Source of the DNA: Psychrobacillus sp. NEAU-3TGS
Lineage (GTDB): Bacteria; Bacillota; Bacilli; Bacillales_A; Planococcaceae
Assembly: GCF_029955155.1 (NCBI RefSeq)
Contig: NZ_JAPNOZ010000006.1
Span: 186,001 to 250,000, forward strand
Direction: 5' to 3'
DNA: 64,000 nucleotides
Shown here: positions 56,430 through 64,000 of the stretch, in pieces
Layout: the number at the start of each line of letters is the position of its first letter
Numbering within the stretch: the stretch's first letter is position 1
Program-made: the position numbers and the translations under genes
The notes under the pieces: generated by a model
What the model was told of the DNA's origin: nothing
Database searches by the model: none
Seen by the model: the letters and a program-made list of their open reading frames with translations, nothing else

Positions 56430-57164
56430 CTATATTCCTAAAATAAAGTCTCTAGTTAGTTGAAGTATTTCCTCTTGAATTTCCTTTGAATTTTTGTTCT
56501 CAGTTAAATACCCTACATGATATAGATGGCCCTTATAATATGTATATAATTCATTTGCTGAGGTAACTACGGTTGATACTTGATTTTGCTTCTCATCATA
56601 CGAATAATATCTATAAGCTAGGGCACTATCTGTTGTAATTACTTGGTGAAAAATCGGGATATCGTCTATCAATATTTCTTTTCTTAACTCGTTACCCGCT
56701 GTGTCGGTTTGTTGTTTAGAAAAATCATATTTATCCAGTGGATTTTCATTGAGCTCTGTAACCGTGATGATATAAAATTCTTCTGTTTGATTGTAGTCAT
56801 CTTTATGGTTATACGTAAGCTGGACTTGATTTTGTGTATTTCCACTTTCATCTTCTGATGTTACTACATATGCTGTTTGCTCATTTACTTCGAAAGGCAA
56901 TTTTCGAGGGTCAATAGGATGAACAGCATTTTTAATGGAATTAGGTGCAATACTCACCAGTTCGTCGATTGGTAAAGGTATATAATATGTGACCTTTTTT
57001 CTTTTATCTAGTTCATCTACTGACTTAAAATATTCACTATACGCAAAACCAGTCCCTTTCACCTTTTCTAAAAAAGCTTCATCCTCTTTTTTAGCGCAGC
57101 CTATTATCATAAAAATCATGATTAGTAGAAGTAGAATGGCTTTAACTCTTTTACTGCGAGCCAT
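56430..57164 (-). CDS. Hypothetical lipoprotein
   Basis: 244 residues. Type II signal peptide with basic start, hydrophobic core and lipobox ending MIIGC (Cys22), so it should be processed by Lgt and anchored outside. The mature part is charged, with no family recognised (PLPIDELVSIAPNSIKNAVH near residue 63). AGGAG lies 7 bases before the ATG. It stands alone. Confidence 0.75.
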   Translation of the reverse strand: MARSKRVKAILLLLIMIFMIIGCAKKEDEAFLEKVKGTGFAYSEYFKSVDELDKRKKVTYYIPLPIDELVSIAPNSIKNAVHPIDPRKLPFEVNEQTAYVVTSEDESGNTQNQVQLTYNHKDDYNQTEEFYIITVTELNENPLDKYDFSKQQTDTAGNELRKEILIDDIPIFHQVITTDSALAYRYYSYDEKQNQVSTVVTSANELYTYYKGHLYHVGYLTENKNSKEIQEEILQLTRDFILGI

Positions 57165-57253
57165 TAATAATCTCCTTTCTCTTTATTCATTTTTACACAA
57201 CCAATTACAGCGATAATGACCAGAATAACCTCTAAATAAGTTTGATTGTTAGT

Positions 57254-57509
57254 TTACCTTTTATTAGCTTTATACTTTTTTGGAAGATGAAATTTCTTTT
57301 TAATAAATCGTTCTATCATTAGACTACTTATAATTAAAAGAATATAAATTAAAAATAATTGCTACCCACTGCATATTCCACAGGCCTTTCCAACTTAAAC
57401 GGGTTTTCTCCTTTGATGAAAGGAATGAATACAACATAAATTGAAATAAAGAAACCTTCATTAGGATCTTACTTTCTATTCTACGTCTAAATACATCAAT
57501 CAGTTTCAT
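57254..57509 (-). pseudogene. Small membrane protein, frameshifted near 57358
   Basis: MKLIDVFRRRIESKILMKVS up to WNMQWVA is followed, one base out of frame, by LFLIYILLIISSLMIERFIK and a basic tail to a stop at 57254. Removing one A at GCAATT joins them into about 84 residues with two spans. No ribosome site is obvious and no family is recognised, so this is a tentative call. Confidence 0.45.
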
Positions 57510-57606
57510 TTTTTAGAAATTTGTGTAAAATATTTTATTTGGCATGGAATGTTTAAATCAAAACAAGCATCTGCTTTTCATACCGTTAAAGGTCCATTTA
57601 TTAATG

Positions 57607-57690
57607 CGCAACATATCAAGCGATACTCGCAACATTGAAAGGCAAATGCGCAACATTATAGAGCATTTGCACAACGTTCACAAAAACCAG
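57607..57690 (+). repeat. 21-base-period array of CGCAACAT words, four units
   Basis: CGCAACAT starts at 57607, 57628 and 57649 and its variant CACAACGT at 57670: three intervals of exactly 21. Units also tend to carry TTGC or TGCG just before the word. Part of the 717-base gap 57165-57881, which otherwise holds a broken small gene and the pair at 57733. Confidence 0.75.
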
Positions 57691-57732
57691 TCAATGTCAT
57701 ATTCGTCTCACACCAAGTAAACTTGTTATTTG

Positions 57733-57775
57733 GTTGCTTTCAATGATAGTTTAGTTGCTCTAAACCATTTACTTC
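57733..57775 (+). repeat. Pair of GTTGCT words 21 bases apart
   Basis: GTTGCT at 57733 and 57754, each followed by TT/TC and an AT-rich stretch. Next to the CGCAACAT array, and the same word as in the loose array at 16.65 kb. Two units only. Confidence 0.35.
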
Positions 57776-57837
57776 ATGCGCGCGCAATTAAATTATAGCG
57801 GAAATCCAAGCGGTAGCTCCCAACTAATTTCTAAACA

Positions 57838-57871
57838 ACAAAAAGCAACCCCTTCATCAAAAGGGATTGCT
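57838..57871 (-). terminator. Terminator of the aminotransferase/ABC operon
   Basis: On the minus strand AGCAATCCC pairs with GGGGTTGCT (57844-57871, one mismatch), then TTTTTG. Ten bases after the ATPase stop. Confidence 0.82.
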
Positions 57872-57881
57872 CAATATCTAC

Positions 57882-58604
57882 TTATAAAACTTTCTCTAAA
57901 AACTCTTTCGCGCGAGCCGATTTTGGCTCTGTGAAAAACTGTGCCGGTGGCGTATCTTCTACAAGCTGGCCGCCATCTAAAAATAATATACGATCTGCTA
58001 CTTCACGTGCAAAGTTCATTTCATGCGTGACAATGATCATTGTCATTCCCGAATCAGCAAGCGACTTCATTACCGCAAGAACTTCTTTTACCATCTCTGG
58101 GTCAAGTGCTGACGTTGGCTCGTCAAATAACATGACAGAAGGATTCATCGCCAGTGCACGGGCAATCGCGACACGTTGTTTTTGTCCACCTGATAAACGA
58201 TTCGGATAAGCATCACGTTTCTCATAAAGACCAACCTGACGTAGTAACTCATCTGCTTTTGCATTCGCTTCTGTTTTCGAAATACCTTGTACATTTCTTG
58301 GAGCATACGTAATATTCTCAAGCACTGTCTTATGCGGGAATAAGTAGAAATGTTGAAATACCATTCCTACATTTTCACGTACTTTCATAATGTTTGTGCG
58401 TTTGTCTGTTACAATATCTTTGCCGATTGTAATGACACCATTCGTCGGCTCTTCTAATAAGTTTATACAGCGTAAAAATGTAGACTTACCGGAGCCAGAG
58501 GGACCAATGATTGCAATTACTTCTTTTTCTTTGATTACTGTTGAAATGCCTTTTAGCACTTCATTTTTACCGAATGATTTGTGCAAGTTCTCTACTTTAA
58601 TCAC
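57882..58604 (-). CDS. Polar amino acid ABC transporter ATPase
   Basis: 240 residues, GlnQ/ArtM type. Walker [16 protein letters not shown] near residue 34, signature [15 protein letters not shown] near 138, Walker [16 protein letters not shown], and the H-loop in [13 protein letters not shown]. Powers the importer formed with the permease just upstream (8-base overlap) and the lipoprotein at 59.5 kb. Confidence 0.95.
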   Translation of the reverse strand: MIKVENLHKSFGKNEVLKGISTVIKEKEVIAIIGPSGSGKSTFLRCINLLEEPTNGVITIGKDIVTDKRTNIMKVRENVGMVFQHFYLFPHKTVLENITYAPRNVQGISKTEANAKADELLRQVGLYEKRDAYPNRLSGGQKQRVAIARALAMNPSVMLFDEPTSALDPEMVKEVLAVMKSLADSGMTMIIVTHEMNFAREVADRILFLDGGQLVEDTPPAQFFTEPKSARAKEFLEKVL

Positions 58605-59253
58605 TTCTACTCATCCTCTTTTCTAGCTTTTTACCAAGGAATGTTAAAATGAGCGTCATAATGTAATAAATCACACCAGCAATCATTAAAGCCTCTAAAT
58701 AATGATAATTCGAACCACCTACTACATAAGCTCGACGCATAATATCTAAAGCACCGATTACCGTTACAATAGCTGATTCTTTATTTAATGTGATAAATTC
58801 ATTCATTAATGCTGGCATAATATTTTTCATCGCCTGCGGTAAGATGATATCCTTCATCATTTTTGCATAAGGAATACCTAATGCAAGTGATGCTTCTTGC
58901 TGCCCTTTATCGACCGCATTAATACCGCCACGAATGATTTCTGAAATATACGCTCCAGAGTTTAAACCAAATGCAAGAATAGCTGCTGGCATCGGATCAA
59001 TATTAATATCAAAAAGCTGAGGAATAGCATAGTAAATAATCATTAATTGTAAAACGAGTGGAGTTCCACGGAAAATGGATGTATAAAAATCTGCAATGAT
59101 CCGTAGTACTGTAACTTTTCCGATTTTACAAAGTGCCAGTAAAATACCTAGCACCATACCCATTATAGTTGCTCCCAACACAATCTGAAGCGTGACACCT
59201 ATTCCCTTTAATATATAAGGAATAGAGGGAACGACTGCATTAAAATCTAACAT
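58597..59253 (-). CDS. Polar amino acid ABC transporter permease
   Basis: 218 residues, five spans, HisM/GlnP type. The ATPase-contact EAA loop is [20 protein letters not shown] near residue 138. Overlaps the ATPase gene by 8 bases. A 270-base structured spacer separates it from the binding-protein gene. Confidence 0.94.
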   Translation of the reverse strand: MLDFNAVVPSIPYILKGIGVTLQIVLGATIMGMVLGILLALCKIGKVTVLRIIADFYTSIFRGTPLVLQLMIIYYAIPQLFDINIDPMPAAILAFGLNSGAYISEIIRGGINAVDKGQQEASLALGIPYAKMMKDIILPQAMKNIMPALMNEFITLNKESAIVTVIGALDIMRRAYVVGGSNYHYLEALMIAGVIYYIMTLILTFLGKKLEKRMSRSD

Positions 59254-59303
59254 ATCGTTGCCCTCCTTTCTATTCGAACTATTTAAATAAATTGAATCAA
59301 ATT

Positions 59304-59519
59304 TGCCTTGGCGTATTTGCTCCTGCGCAAGCTCGTCGCAGAAAACATTGCGCCCAGATCAAGTAAGGAAGTTAGTCTAAGAACATCGCATCCATGCGAC
59401 AACGACTAACTGACCTGCATCACGCAGGCCAGAGCTTTCTCGATAAATTCCTCTATAAATCTGTGGCATCCGCCGGAGGCCTAAATTTCATTCAGGAGTT
59501 ATTTTTGCTGAATGAAATT
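59304..59519. repeat. Structured intercistronic element with five palindromes
   Basis: Between the binding-protein and permease genes. Nested inverted repeat AGTTAGTC (59370-59377) / GACTAACT (59404-59411) encloses CGCATCCATGCG (59387-59398); then CCTGC/GCAGG (59414-59428), and AATTTCATTCA (59484-59494) / TGAATGAAATT (59509-59519). GC-rich islands such as GGCATCCGCCGGAGGCC differ from the surrounding composition. Looks like a dispersed palindromic repeat inserted in the operon; may set the binding protein to permease ratio. Confidence 0.65.
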
Positions 59520-59523
59520 GAAC

Positions 59524-60324
59524 TTATTCAGCTTCAACCACAAACCATTTCTGTCTTAATTCTTCAATTTTCCCGCTATCGATCAATTCTTTAATTGCTT
59601 GGTCAAATTGCGCTTTTAATTCGCTTCCTTCTGGGAATACGGCTGCTTTATAGTCAATATCATCCACTGCAACTGGGAAATAAGTTAAATCTGGATTTCG
59701 CTTTACATAGTTTTCAGCTACGATATCTTCAATAATTGCTGCATCAAAACGTTTTGTCATTAATTCTTGTACTACTTCTGGGATTAAATTACGGCTTTCC
59801 ACTTTTAAATCAACCGTTTTTGCCACTTCTTTTGCAAGATCTTCTTGAATAGAAGAAACTTGGGCACCAACTGTTTTACCTGCTAAATCCTCTACTGTTT
59901 TAATGCCACTATCTTTTTTCGTAACAACCATTTGTTGTGTTTCATTGTAAGGTTCTGAGAAGTCTACTACTTTGTCACGCTCTGGGTTTGGACTCATACC
60001 TGCTAAAACGAAGTCTACTTTTCCTGCTTGTATTGCTGGTATTAAACCATTGAAATCAATGTTTTCAATTTTCACTTCAAACCCTAATTTTTCTCCTATT
60101 AAATTTGCAAGGTCAATATCAAATCCAATAATTTCTTCCCCTTTTGCTGTGTCAACAAATTCGAATGGCGGATAGTCTGCCGATGTGCCCATTACTAATA
60201 CTTCTTTGCCCTCTGTTGTTGTTCCTTCACTACCAGATGATTTTTCGTTTTGTGACTTTGTGCCACAAGCTGCTAATACAGCGATTACTAATACTAGCAT
60301 AAGCATAAATAATTTGTTTTTCAT
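59524..60324 (-). CDS. Amino acid ABC transporter substrate-binding lipoprotein
   Basis: 266 residues. Signal peptide with lipobox LAAC (Cys20), linker rich in Ser/Gly/Glu, then the two-lobed SBP family 3 domain (YPPFEFVDTAKGEEIIGFDI and GKVDFVLAGMSPNPERDKVV). Binds a polar amino acid outside the cell; ligand not predictable. Between the aminotransferase and permease genes, 2 bases after the former. Confidence 0.94.
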   Translation of the reverse strand: MKNKLFMLMLVLVIAVLAACGTKSQNEKSSGSEGTTTEGKEVLVMGTSADYPPFEFVDTAKGEEIIGFDIDLANLIGEKLGFEVKIENIDFNGLIPAIQAGKVDFVLAGMSPNPERDKVVDFSEPYNETQQMVVTKKDSGIKTVEDLAGKTVGAQVSSIQEDLAKEVAKTVDLKVESRNLIPEVVQELMTKRFDAAIIEDIVAENYVKRNPDLTYFPVAVDDIDYKAAVFPEGSELKAQFDQAIKELIDSGKIEELRQKWFVVEAE

Positions 60325-60326
60325 TA

Positions 60327-61631
60327 TTATTTCTCCTCCATATAACGGTTAATAGCCTTTTCAAGCATTCCTAAACCATCATCTATTTGTTCTTTTGTTA
60401 TGGTTAAAGGAGGAATCATTCGAATAACTTCCCCTTCGTTCCCGCATAAGTAGAACAACACGCCTTCTTCTAATGCATAATCTAGAATTTCCATAACAGC
60501 TTGTCCATCAACCTTGCCAGTTTCCGGATTGGAAATTTCAATTCCGATCATTAAACCGACAGAACGGATATCGCTTATAATAGGATATTTTGCTTGCATT
60601 TTCTTTAACTGTTCTGCTGCATATGCTCCAACCACTTTTGAGTTATCCACAAGATTTTCCTCGTGAAGTATTTCTAAAGTTGTTAAAGCAACTGAACATG
60701 CAATCGGATTACCTCCAAATGTAGTACCATGCATGCCGAGTGGCCATTTTTTCATTAATTCTTTGGAAGCGACTGTCGCACTTAATGGTAGACCAGATGC
60801 GATACCTTTTGCGATTGCCATAATGTCTGGTGTTACACCAAAGTATTGTGCTGCAAACCATTCGCCTGTACGACCGAAACCTGTTTGCACCTCATCAAAA
60901 ATTAATAAAATGCCATGCTCATCACAAATTTCTCGAATTTTCTTTACCCATGCCTTCGGAGGGATGATATACCCACCTTCTCCAAGCACTGGCTCTAAAA
61001 TAACACAAGCCACTTCTTCTGGTGTCACTTGGTGTTTGAATAAACGTGTAAAATCTTTTTCTAACTGTTCTACACAGTAAATCTCAGGATCCACTCCAGC
61101 TGGACAGCCTTTTACGTCTGCATACGGAATTTGATAAGACAGATGCGATGGCTGTAAAAATTTACGATATTTACTTTTAGATGTTGTCACACCTAAAGCC
61201 CCTAGAGAACGACCGTGAAAACAACCGGTAAAGGATACAACATACGGACGTTCTGTTACGAATTTCGCAAGTTTTAATGCTCCTTCAATTGCTTCGGTTC
61301 CACTATTTGCAAAGAAAAAGCAATCTAAGTTACCTGGCAGAACATCGCCTAGATTTTTGGATAGCTGTAAAATAGATTCGTACATAATAACTCCAGATGG
61401 ACCGTGTACAAGCTGATCCGCCGCATCCTTAATACTTTGTACCACTTTTGGATGACGATGCCCGGTATTAGCTACCGCAATCCCAGAGGTAAAATCTAAA
61501 TACGTTTTACCGTCTGCACCATAGTAATAACAGCCTTCTTCTTTCACGATCGGTATATTTGGATGATCCTTTGCCATACTTGGTGCTAGATAATCTCCCA
61601 TTTGATCATATAATTCTAACCAGCTACTCAA
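60327..61631 (-). CDS. Class III PLP aminotransferase (GABA/ornithine type)
   Basis: 434 residues from the TTG at 61631, 6 bases after GAAGGTG; readings from 61676 lack a ribosome site. PLP motifs: [35 protein letters not shown], and the Schiff-base Lys in [22 protein letters not shown] follows. Family covers 4-aminobutyrate, ornithine and similar omega-amino donors. Shared operon with an amino acid importer suggests uptake and deamination of one substrate as N or C source. Confidence 0.9.
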   Translation of the reverse strand: MSSWLELYDQMGDYLAPSMAKDHPNIPIVKEEGCYYYGADGKTYLDFTSGIAVANTGHRHPKVVQSIKDAADQLVHGPSGVIMYESILQLSKNLGDVLPGNLDCFFFANSGTEAIEGALKLAKFVTERPYVVSFTGCFHGRSLGALGVTTSKSKYRKFLQPSHLSYQIPYADVKGCPAGVDPEIYCVEQLEKDFTRLFKHQVTPEEVACVILEPVLGEGGYIIPPKAWVKKIREICDEHGILLIFDEVQTGFGRTGEWFAAQYFGVTPDIMAIAKGIASGLPLSATVASKELMKKWPLGMHGTTFGGNPIACSVALTTLEILHEENLVDNSKVVGAYAAEQLKKMQAKYPIISDIRSVGLMIGIEISNPETGKVDGQAVMEILDYALEEGVLFYLCGNEGEVIRMIPPLTITKEQIDDGLGMLEKAINRYMEEK

Positions 61632-61753
61632 ACTGTTCACCTTCACTTTTCCATAAGTTATTCTATTAGTTAACAAAGAGCTGAACGATATCTACTCGTA
61701 CTAGTAGTAGAAATATCTCCGTCCGTCTTTGACTGTTTTTTTAGCATGTATAC

Positions 61754-61782
61754 AATATAGACCCTTACGCATAATTATTCAA
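61754..61782 (-). promoter_or_regulatory. Probable promoter of the aminotransferase/ABC operon
   Basis: On the minus strand TTGAAT (61777-61782), 17 bases, TATATT (61754-61759). TTGTATACAT overlaps and follows the -10, the same 10-mer as one GntR operator at 51013. The rest of the 372-base gap to 62003 holds only the terminator below. Confidence 0.55.
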
Positions 61783-61955
61783 CAAGTTTTTTTGTGGATG
61801 GAAAAGTTTAAATTAGTCAAATCTTCAGTATTATCCCCTTAAAATTTCTATTAATGAATGAAGAATAAAATGTTGCAATTATTTTAGTGAAGATATCGGC
61901 ATTTATAGGTTCTCGAAGAAACTATTTACAGCTTTTTTCGATTCGTAAAAAATCA

Positions 61956-61984
61956 TGGGGAGCCATAAATCCTACGGCTCCCCA
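61956..61984 (-). terminator. Terminator of the HAD hydrolase gene
   Basis: TGGGGAGCC (61956-61964) pairs with GGCTCCCCA (61976-61984); on the minus strand ATGATTTTTT follows. Confidence 0.85.
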
Positions 61985-62003
61985 CATTAGTTCTTAAAAC
62001 TTT

Positions 62004-62657
62004 TTATAATTTATGTACAATTGTTTTTAATTCTATCAAATCATCTATTACTAAATCTGCTTGTGCAAGTTCATCCTCTTGTGCAAAATCAAAATTACAG
62101 CCAATAGATATTAGACCATTATCCATAGCAGCATTGATATCAGATAGACGATCTCCAACTACCGCAGCTTTTTTAATATCATATTTTTCGATAATTGTTT
62201 TAACTAAATCACCTTTATCAAGCGTCTTTATTTGTTGAATACTAAATGTCTCCGTAACCCAATTATCCAAATTATAATAATGCACAATTGCTTTTAAGTA
62301 TTCTGTTAAACCATTACTTGCTATGTAGATGGAATAATTATTTTCTTTTAGATAACGGAAAACTTCCTGTACGTTAGGATATAAAGCTCCTTTTCCGCTT
62401 TTTATGTTTTCTATTAATCTTTCTAAAAAATAAGCATCCACTTGCTCTCTTACTTCAATCGAATGATTAGGTAACAAAGCCTCCCAAACTTTTGGTAAAG
62501 GTACACCCATAATTTCGCGGTATTTATCAATAGGAGTTACTGAATCCCACTTATTTAATGAACGTAAATAATTAAAAGTATCATCCAACGACAATTCTAG
62601 AATTTTATCTGTTTGAAATAATGTTCCATCCATATCAAAAATCAGTGATTGTAACAT
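62004..62657 (-). CDS. HAD-superfamily hydrolase
   Basis: 217 residues. Motif I FDMDGTLFQTD at residues 7-17, motif II SIYIASNGLTEYL near 109, motif III/IV VVGDRLSDINAAMDNG near 163. Phosphoglycolate phosphatase-like, substrate unknown. Single gene with its own terminator. Confidence 0.85.
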   Translation of the reverse strand: MLQSLIFDMDGTLFQTDKILELSLDDTFNYLRSLNKWDSVTPIDKYREIMGVPLPKVWEALLPNHSIEVREQVDAYFLERLIENIKSGKGALYPNVQEVFRYLKENNYSIYIASNGLTEYLKAIVHYYNLDNWVTETFSIQQIKTLDKGDLVKTIIEKYDIKKAAVVGDRLSDINAAMDNGLISIGCNFDFAQEDELAQADLVIDDLIELKTIVHKL

Positions 62658-62787
62658 TGCTTTTCTCCTTATACAAATATATTTTCAACCTTCTAGCTCT
62701 AAATAAAATGGTGTTTAAATTAGCTTATCAGTCTACTTTATGAACCAGCTTATAATAGGTAAACTGGTATAAAATTTTTAAGCTTGT

Positions 62788-63180
62788 CTACTTGTCCGAG
62801 TCGAAATACTGTTTGAGTGTTTCTAATCCTATTTGTAACTCCTCTAATGAGTTCGTAGAGGAGAGCGCTATACGTAAATAATAATACTTTGACGAACGTC
62901 CACTCATAAATCGATCGGAGTGAAAAACACGTATTCCCGTTTAAGATGCTACCCCTGAGAGAATCAATTCGGTAATTACATCTGCATCGAACGAAGAAGT
63001 TTTTACATTTATTGTATAGATAGATTGCAAAACCTTCTGATGAAAGGCATCGCTATACACCATATAGGCTACGCGTAGCCCAGAACAAATTGCCTTAGAG
63101 GTTCCACAAAAAACTATTCAACGATAACAGCTTATCGTCAATCATTTTGCTGGGAACCATATGGTAAACATAATCCATTA
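62788..63180 (-). pseudogene. Remnant of a PLP-dependent aminotransferase (MocR/class I-II type)
   Basis: On the minus strand from 63105 the frame reads GTSKAICSGLRVAYMVYSDA and on to an in-frame TAA after LILSGVAS, then resumes with VFHSDRFMSGRSSKYYYLRI and LSSTNSLEELQIGLETL, stopping at 62788. GTSKAICSGLRVAYM is the PLP-lysine region. Only the C-terminal third is left, with a stop inside and a frameshift near 63106. Confidence 0.72.
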
Positions 63181-63747
63181 TATATTACCTCCTGCCTTGA
63201 AAAAATTACTTTTCCATTCGTGATATAAAATACTATATAAAAATGAATCCCTCCATCCATCTTTTAAAAGTAGGTCTTCACGCATTCTACCTTCTTGAAC
63301 CATCCCTGTTTTTTCGAGCACCTTGGCTGAAGCTATATTCCTAGGGTCACAGGTTGCAAAAATGCGATGAAGATTTAATTGTTCAAAACCAAAATCAACT
63401 AAAACCTTTGCTGTCTCTGTAGCTAACCCTTTTCCCCAATAATCTGGATTTACAATATATCCAATCTCGCCAGTCTTATTTTGGCTATCTCGGATATTAA
63501 ACTCTCCTGCTCCAACCATGCTTCCTGTTTCCTTTTCAACGATTGAAAAAACAAATCGTGTTCGTTCTACTCTTTTTGCATCCGTGAGCACTTGATTTAC
63601 AAAATCCTTTGATTCTTCTTCACTGTTTGGTCCCCAAGGTTGATATTTGCAGACCGCTTCCATGGAGGCGTATTTATGAACATCCATCCAATCCTTTTCT
63701 TCCATTTCACGTAAAAACACATGACTACTTACTAAAACGCTACTCAT
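63178..63747 (-). CDS. GNAT acetyltransferase, RimJ/RimL type
   Basis: 189 residues from the ATG at 63747. VSSHVFLREMEEKDWMDVHK at the N-terminus, acetyl-CoA motif DYWGKGLATETAKVLVDFGF near 108, and NLHRIFATCDPRNIASAKVL, all typical of ribosomal-protein-Ala acetyltransferase relatives. Acceptor unknown. Overlaps or adjoins the HTH gene upstream, so co-transcription is likely. Confidence 0.88.
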   Translation of the reverse strand: MSSVLVSSHVFLREMEEKDWMDVHKYASMEAVCKYQPWGPNSEEESKDFVNQVLTDAKRVERTRFVFSIVEKETGSMVGAGEFNIRDSQNKTGEIGYIVNPDYWGKGLATETAKVLVDFGFEQLNLHRIFATCDPRNIASAKVLEKTGMVQEGRMREDLLLKDGWRDSFLYSILYHEWKSNFFKAGGNI

Positions 63748-63751
63748 CTTA

Positions 63752-63991
63752 CTATTCAACTTCCTTCCATATCACTGTGTTGTATCGAATCCATTCGTCG
63801 ATTTGTTCTTGATTAAAATATTTTTCCTCACCAATTTGAATATAAGGAATATACTCGTACGTATCAAAGCTGGAGAGTACTTCTCTACTACTGTCTTGTT
63901 TCTGAATAATAGACGTTAACTTTTCTTTATTTATATTCAAGTAAGATGCAGCTTCCTCTAATGTTAGTAATCCTTTAGCTGAACTATCCAC
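63752..63991 (-). CDS. Small HTH (excisionase/MerR-like) DNA-binding domain protein
   Basis: 79 residues from the GTG at 63991; the frame is still open to the edge at 64000, so the gene may start outside the window. HTH GLLTLEEAASYLNINKEKLT at residues 7-26 is the helix-turn-helix 17 type, with a C-terminal wing EEKYFNQEQIDEWIRYNTVI. It could be the end of a longer regulator. Its stop lies just before the GNAT start. Confidence 0.65.
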   Translation of the reverse strand: MDSSAKGLLTLEEAASYLNINKEKLTSIIQKQDSSREVLSSFDTYEYIPYIQIGEEKYFNQEQIDEWIRYNTVIWKEVE

Positions 63992-64000
63992 AATTTGTAC

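Noticed and set aside
57607-57690. Coding tandem repeat (21 bases equals seven codons)
   Set aside because: Stops occur in all frames across the array and no ribosome site precedes it.

Overview
The window is a 64 kb piece of a low-GC Gram-positive chromosome. Gene order (crh-whiA-yvcK-rapZ-yvcI, trxB, yvcD, hisZGDB..AFI, yvoF-ppaX-yvoD-lgt-hprK, yvlB, uvrAB), Bacillus-type ribosome binding sites and the family content (IDEAL protein, ComK, YuxH, YndJ, DUF378) point to Bacillales. A Planococcaceae-type genus such as Psychrobacillus or Lysinibacillus is my best guess, from overall feel only. No rRNA, tRNA, CRISPR array or complete insertion sequence was found.

Layout. 1-24 kb is conserved core, almost all on the minus strand: the crh/whiA/yvcK/rapZ cluster, thioredoxin reductase, the histidine operon (which lacks hisH), the hprK/lgt/ppaX cluster and uvrBA. 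HPr kinase/phosphorylase, its PPi-removing partner PpaX and its substrate Crh are all present, and a consensus CcpA box (cre) lies in front of the sugar-acid operon at 46-51 kb. 23.5-24.2 kb holds a comK-family gene with what looks like its own K-box. 24.8-36 kb is an accessory stretch with an unusual number of frame-disrupted genes (yuxH-like, FAD oxidase, SRPBCC, DUF4166, LysE) among resistance-like, acetyltransferase, methyltransferase and transport genes. 36-45 kb holds exporters, a nudix/amidase/metalloprotease/methyltransferase operon and a LysR/EamA pair. 46-51.8 kb is a GntR-controlled acid-sugar catabolic operon (dehydrogenase, DUF1537 kinase, class II aldolase, GntP permease). 51.8-57 kb holds a DUF2089 operon, fabZ, an ECF sigma/anti-sigma pair and a lipoprotein. 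57.8-61.6 kb is a class III aminotransferase operon with a polar amino acid ABC importer. The right end has HAD, GNAT and HTH genes and a decayed aminotransferase.

Features outside ordinary genes. (i) Two homologous type I toxin-antitoxin loci, at 29.2-29.6 kb (+) and 56.07-56.4 kb (-, toxin frame broken). Each has a toxin promoter with extended -10, a small hydrophobic holin-like peptide, a convergent antisense RNA with a TTGAAA-N17 promoter, and two terminators. (ii) Non-coding arrays in which a short word recurs every 21 bases: TCCA(A/G) at 46.1 kb (five successive intervals of exactly 21), CGCAAC at 57.6 kb (three intervals of 21), GTTGCT at 57.73 kb, TCGCA at 53.7 kb, and a looser one at 16.65 kb. 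Each array uses a different word but nearly the same period. (iii) A roughly 550-base nested inverted-repeat element at 16.4-16.9 kb. (iv) A structured intercistronic element at 59.3-59.5 kb.

All calls rest on reading the sequence and remembered family features; no database search was run.
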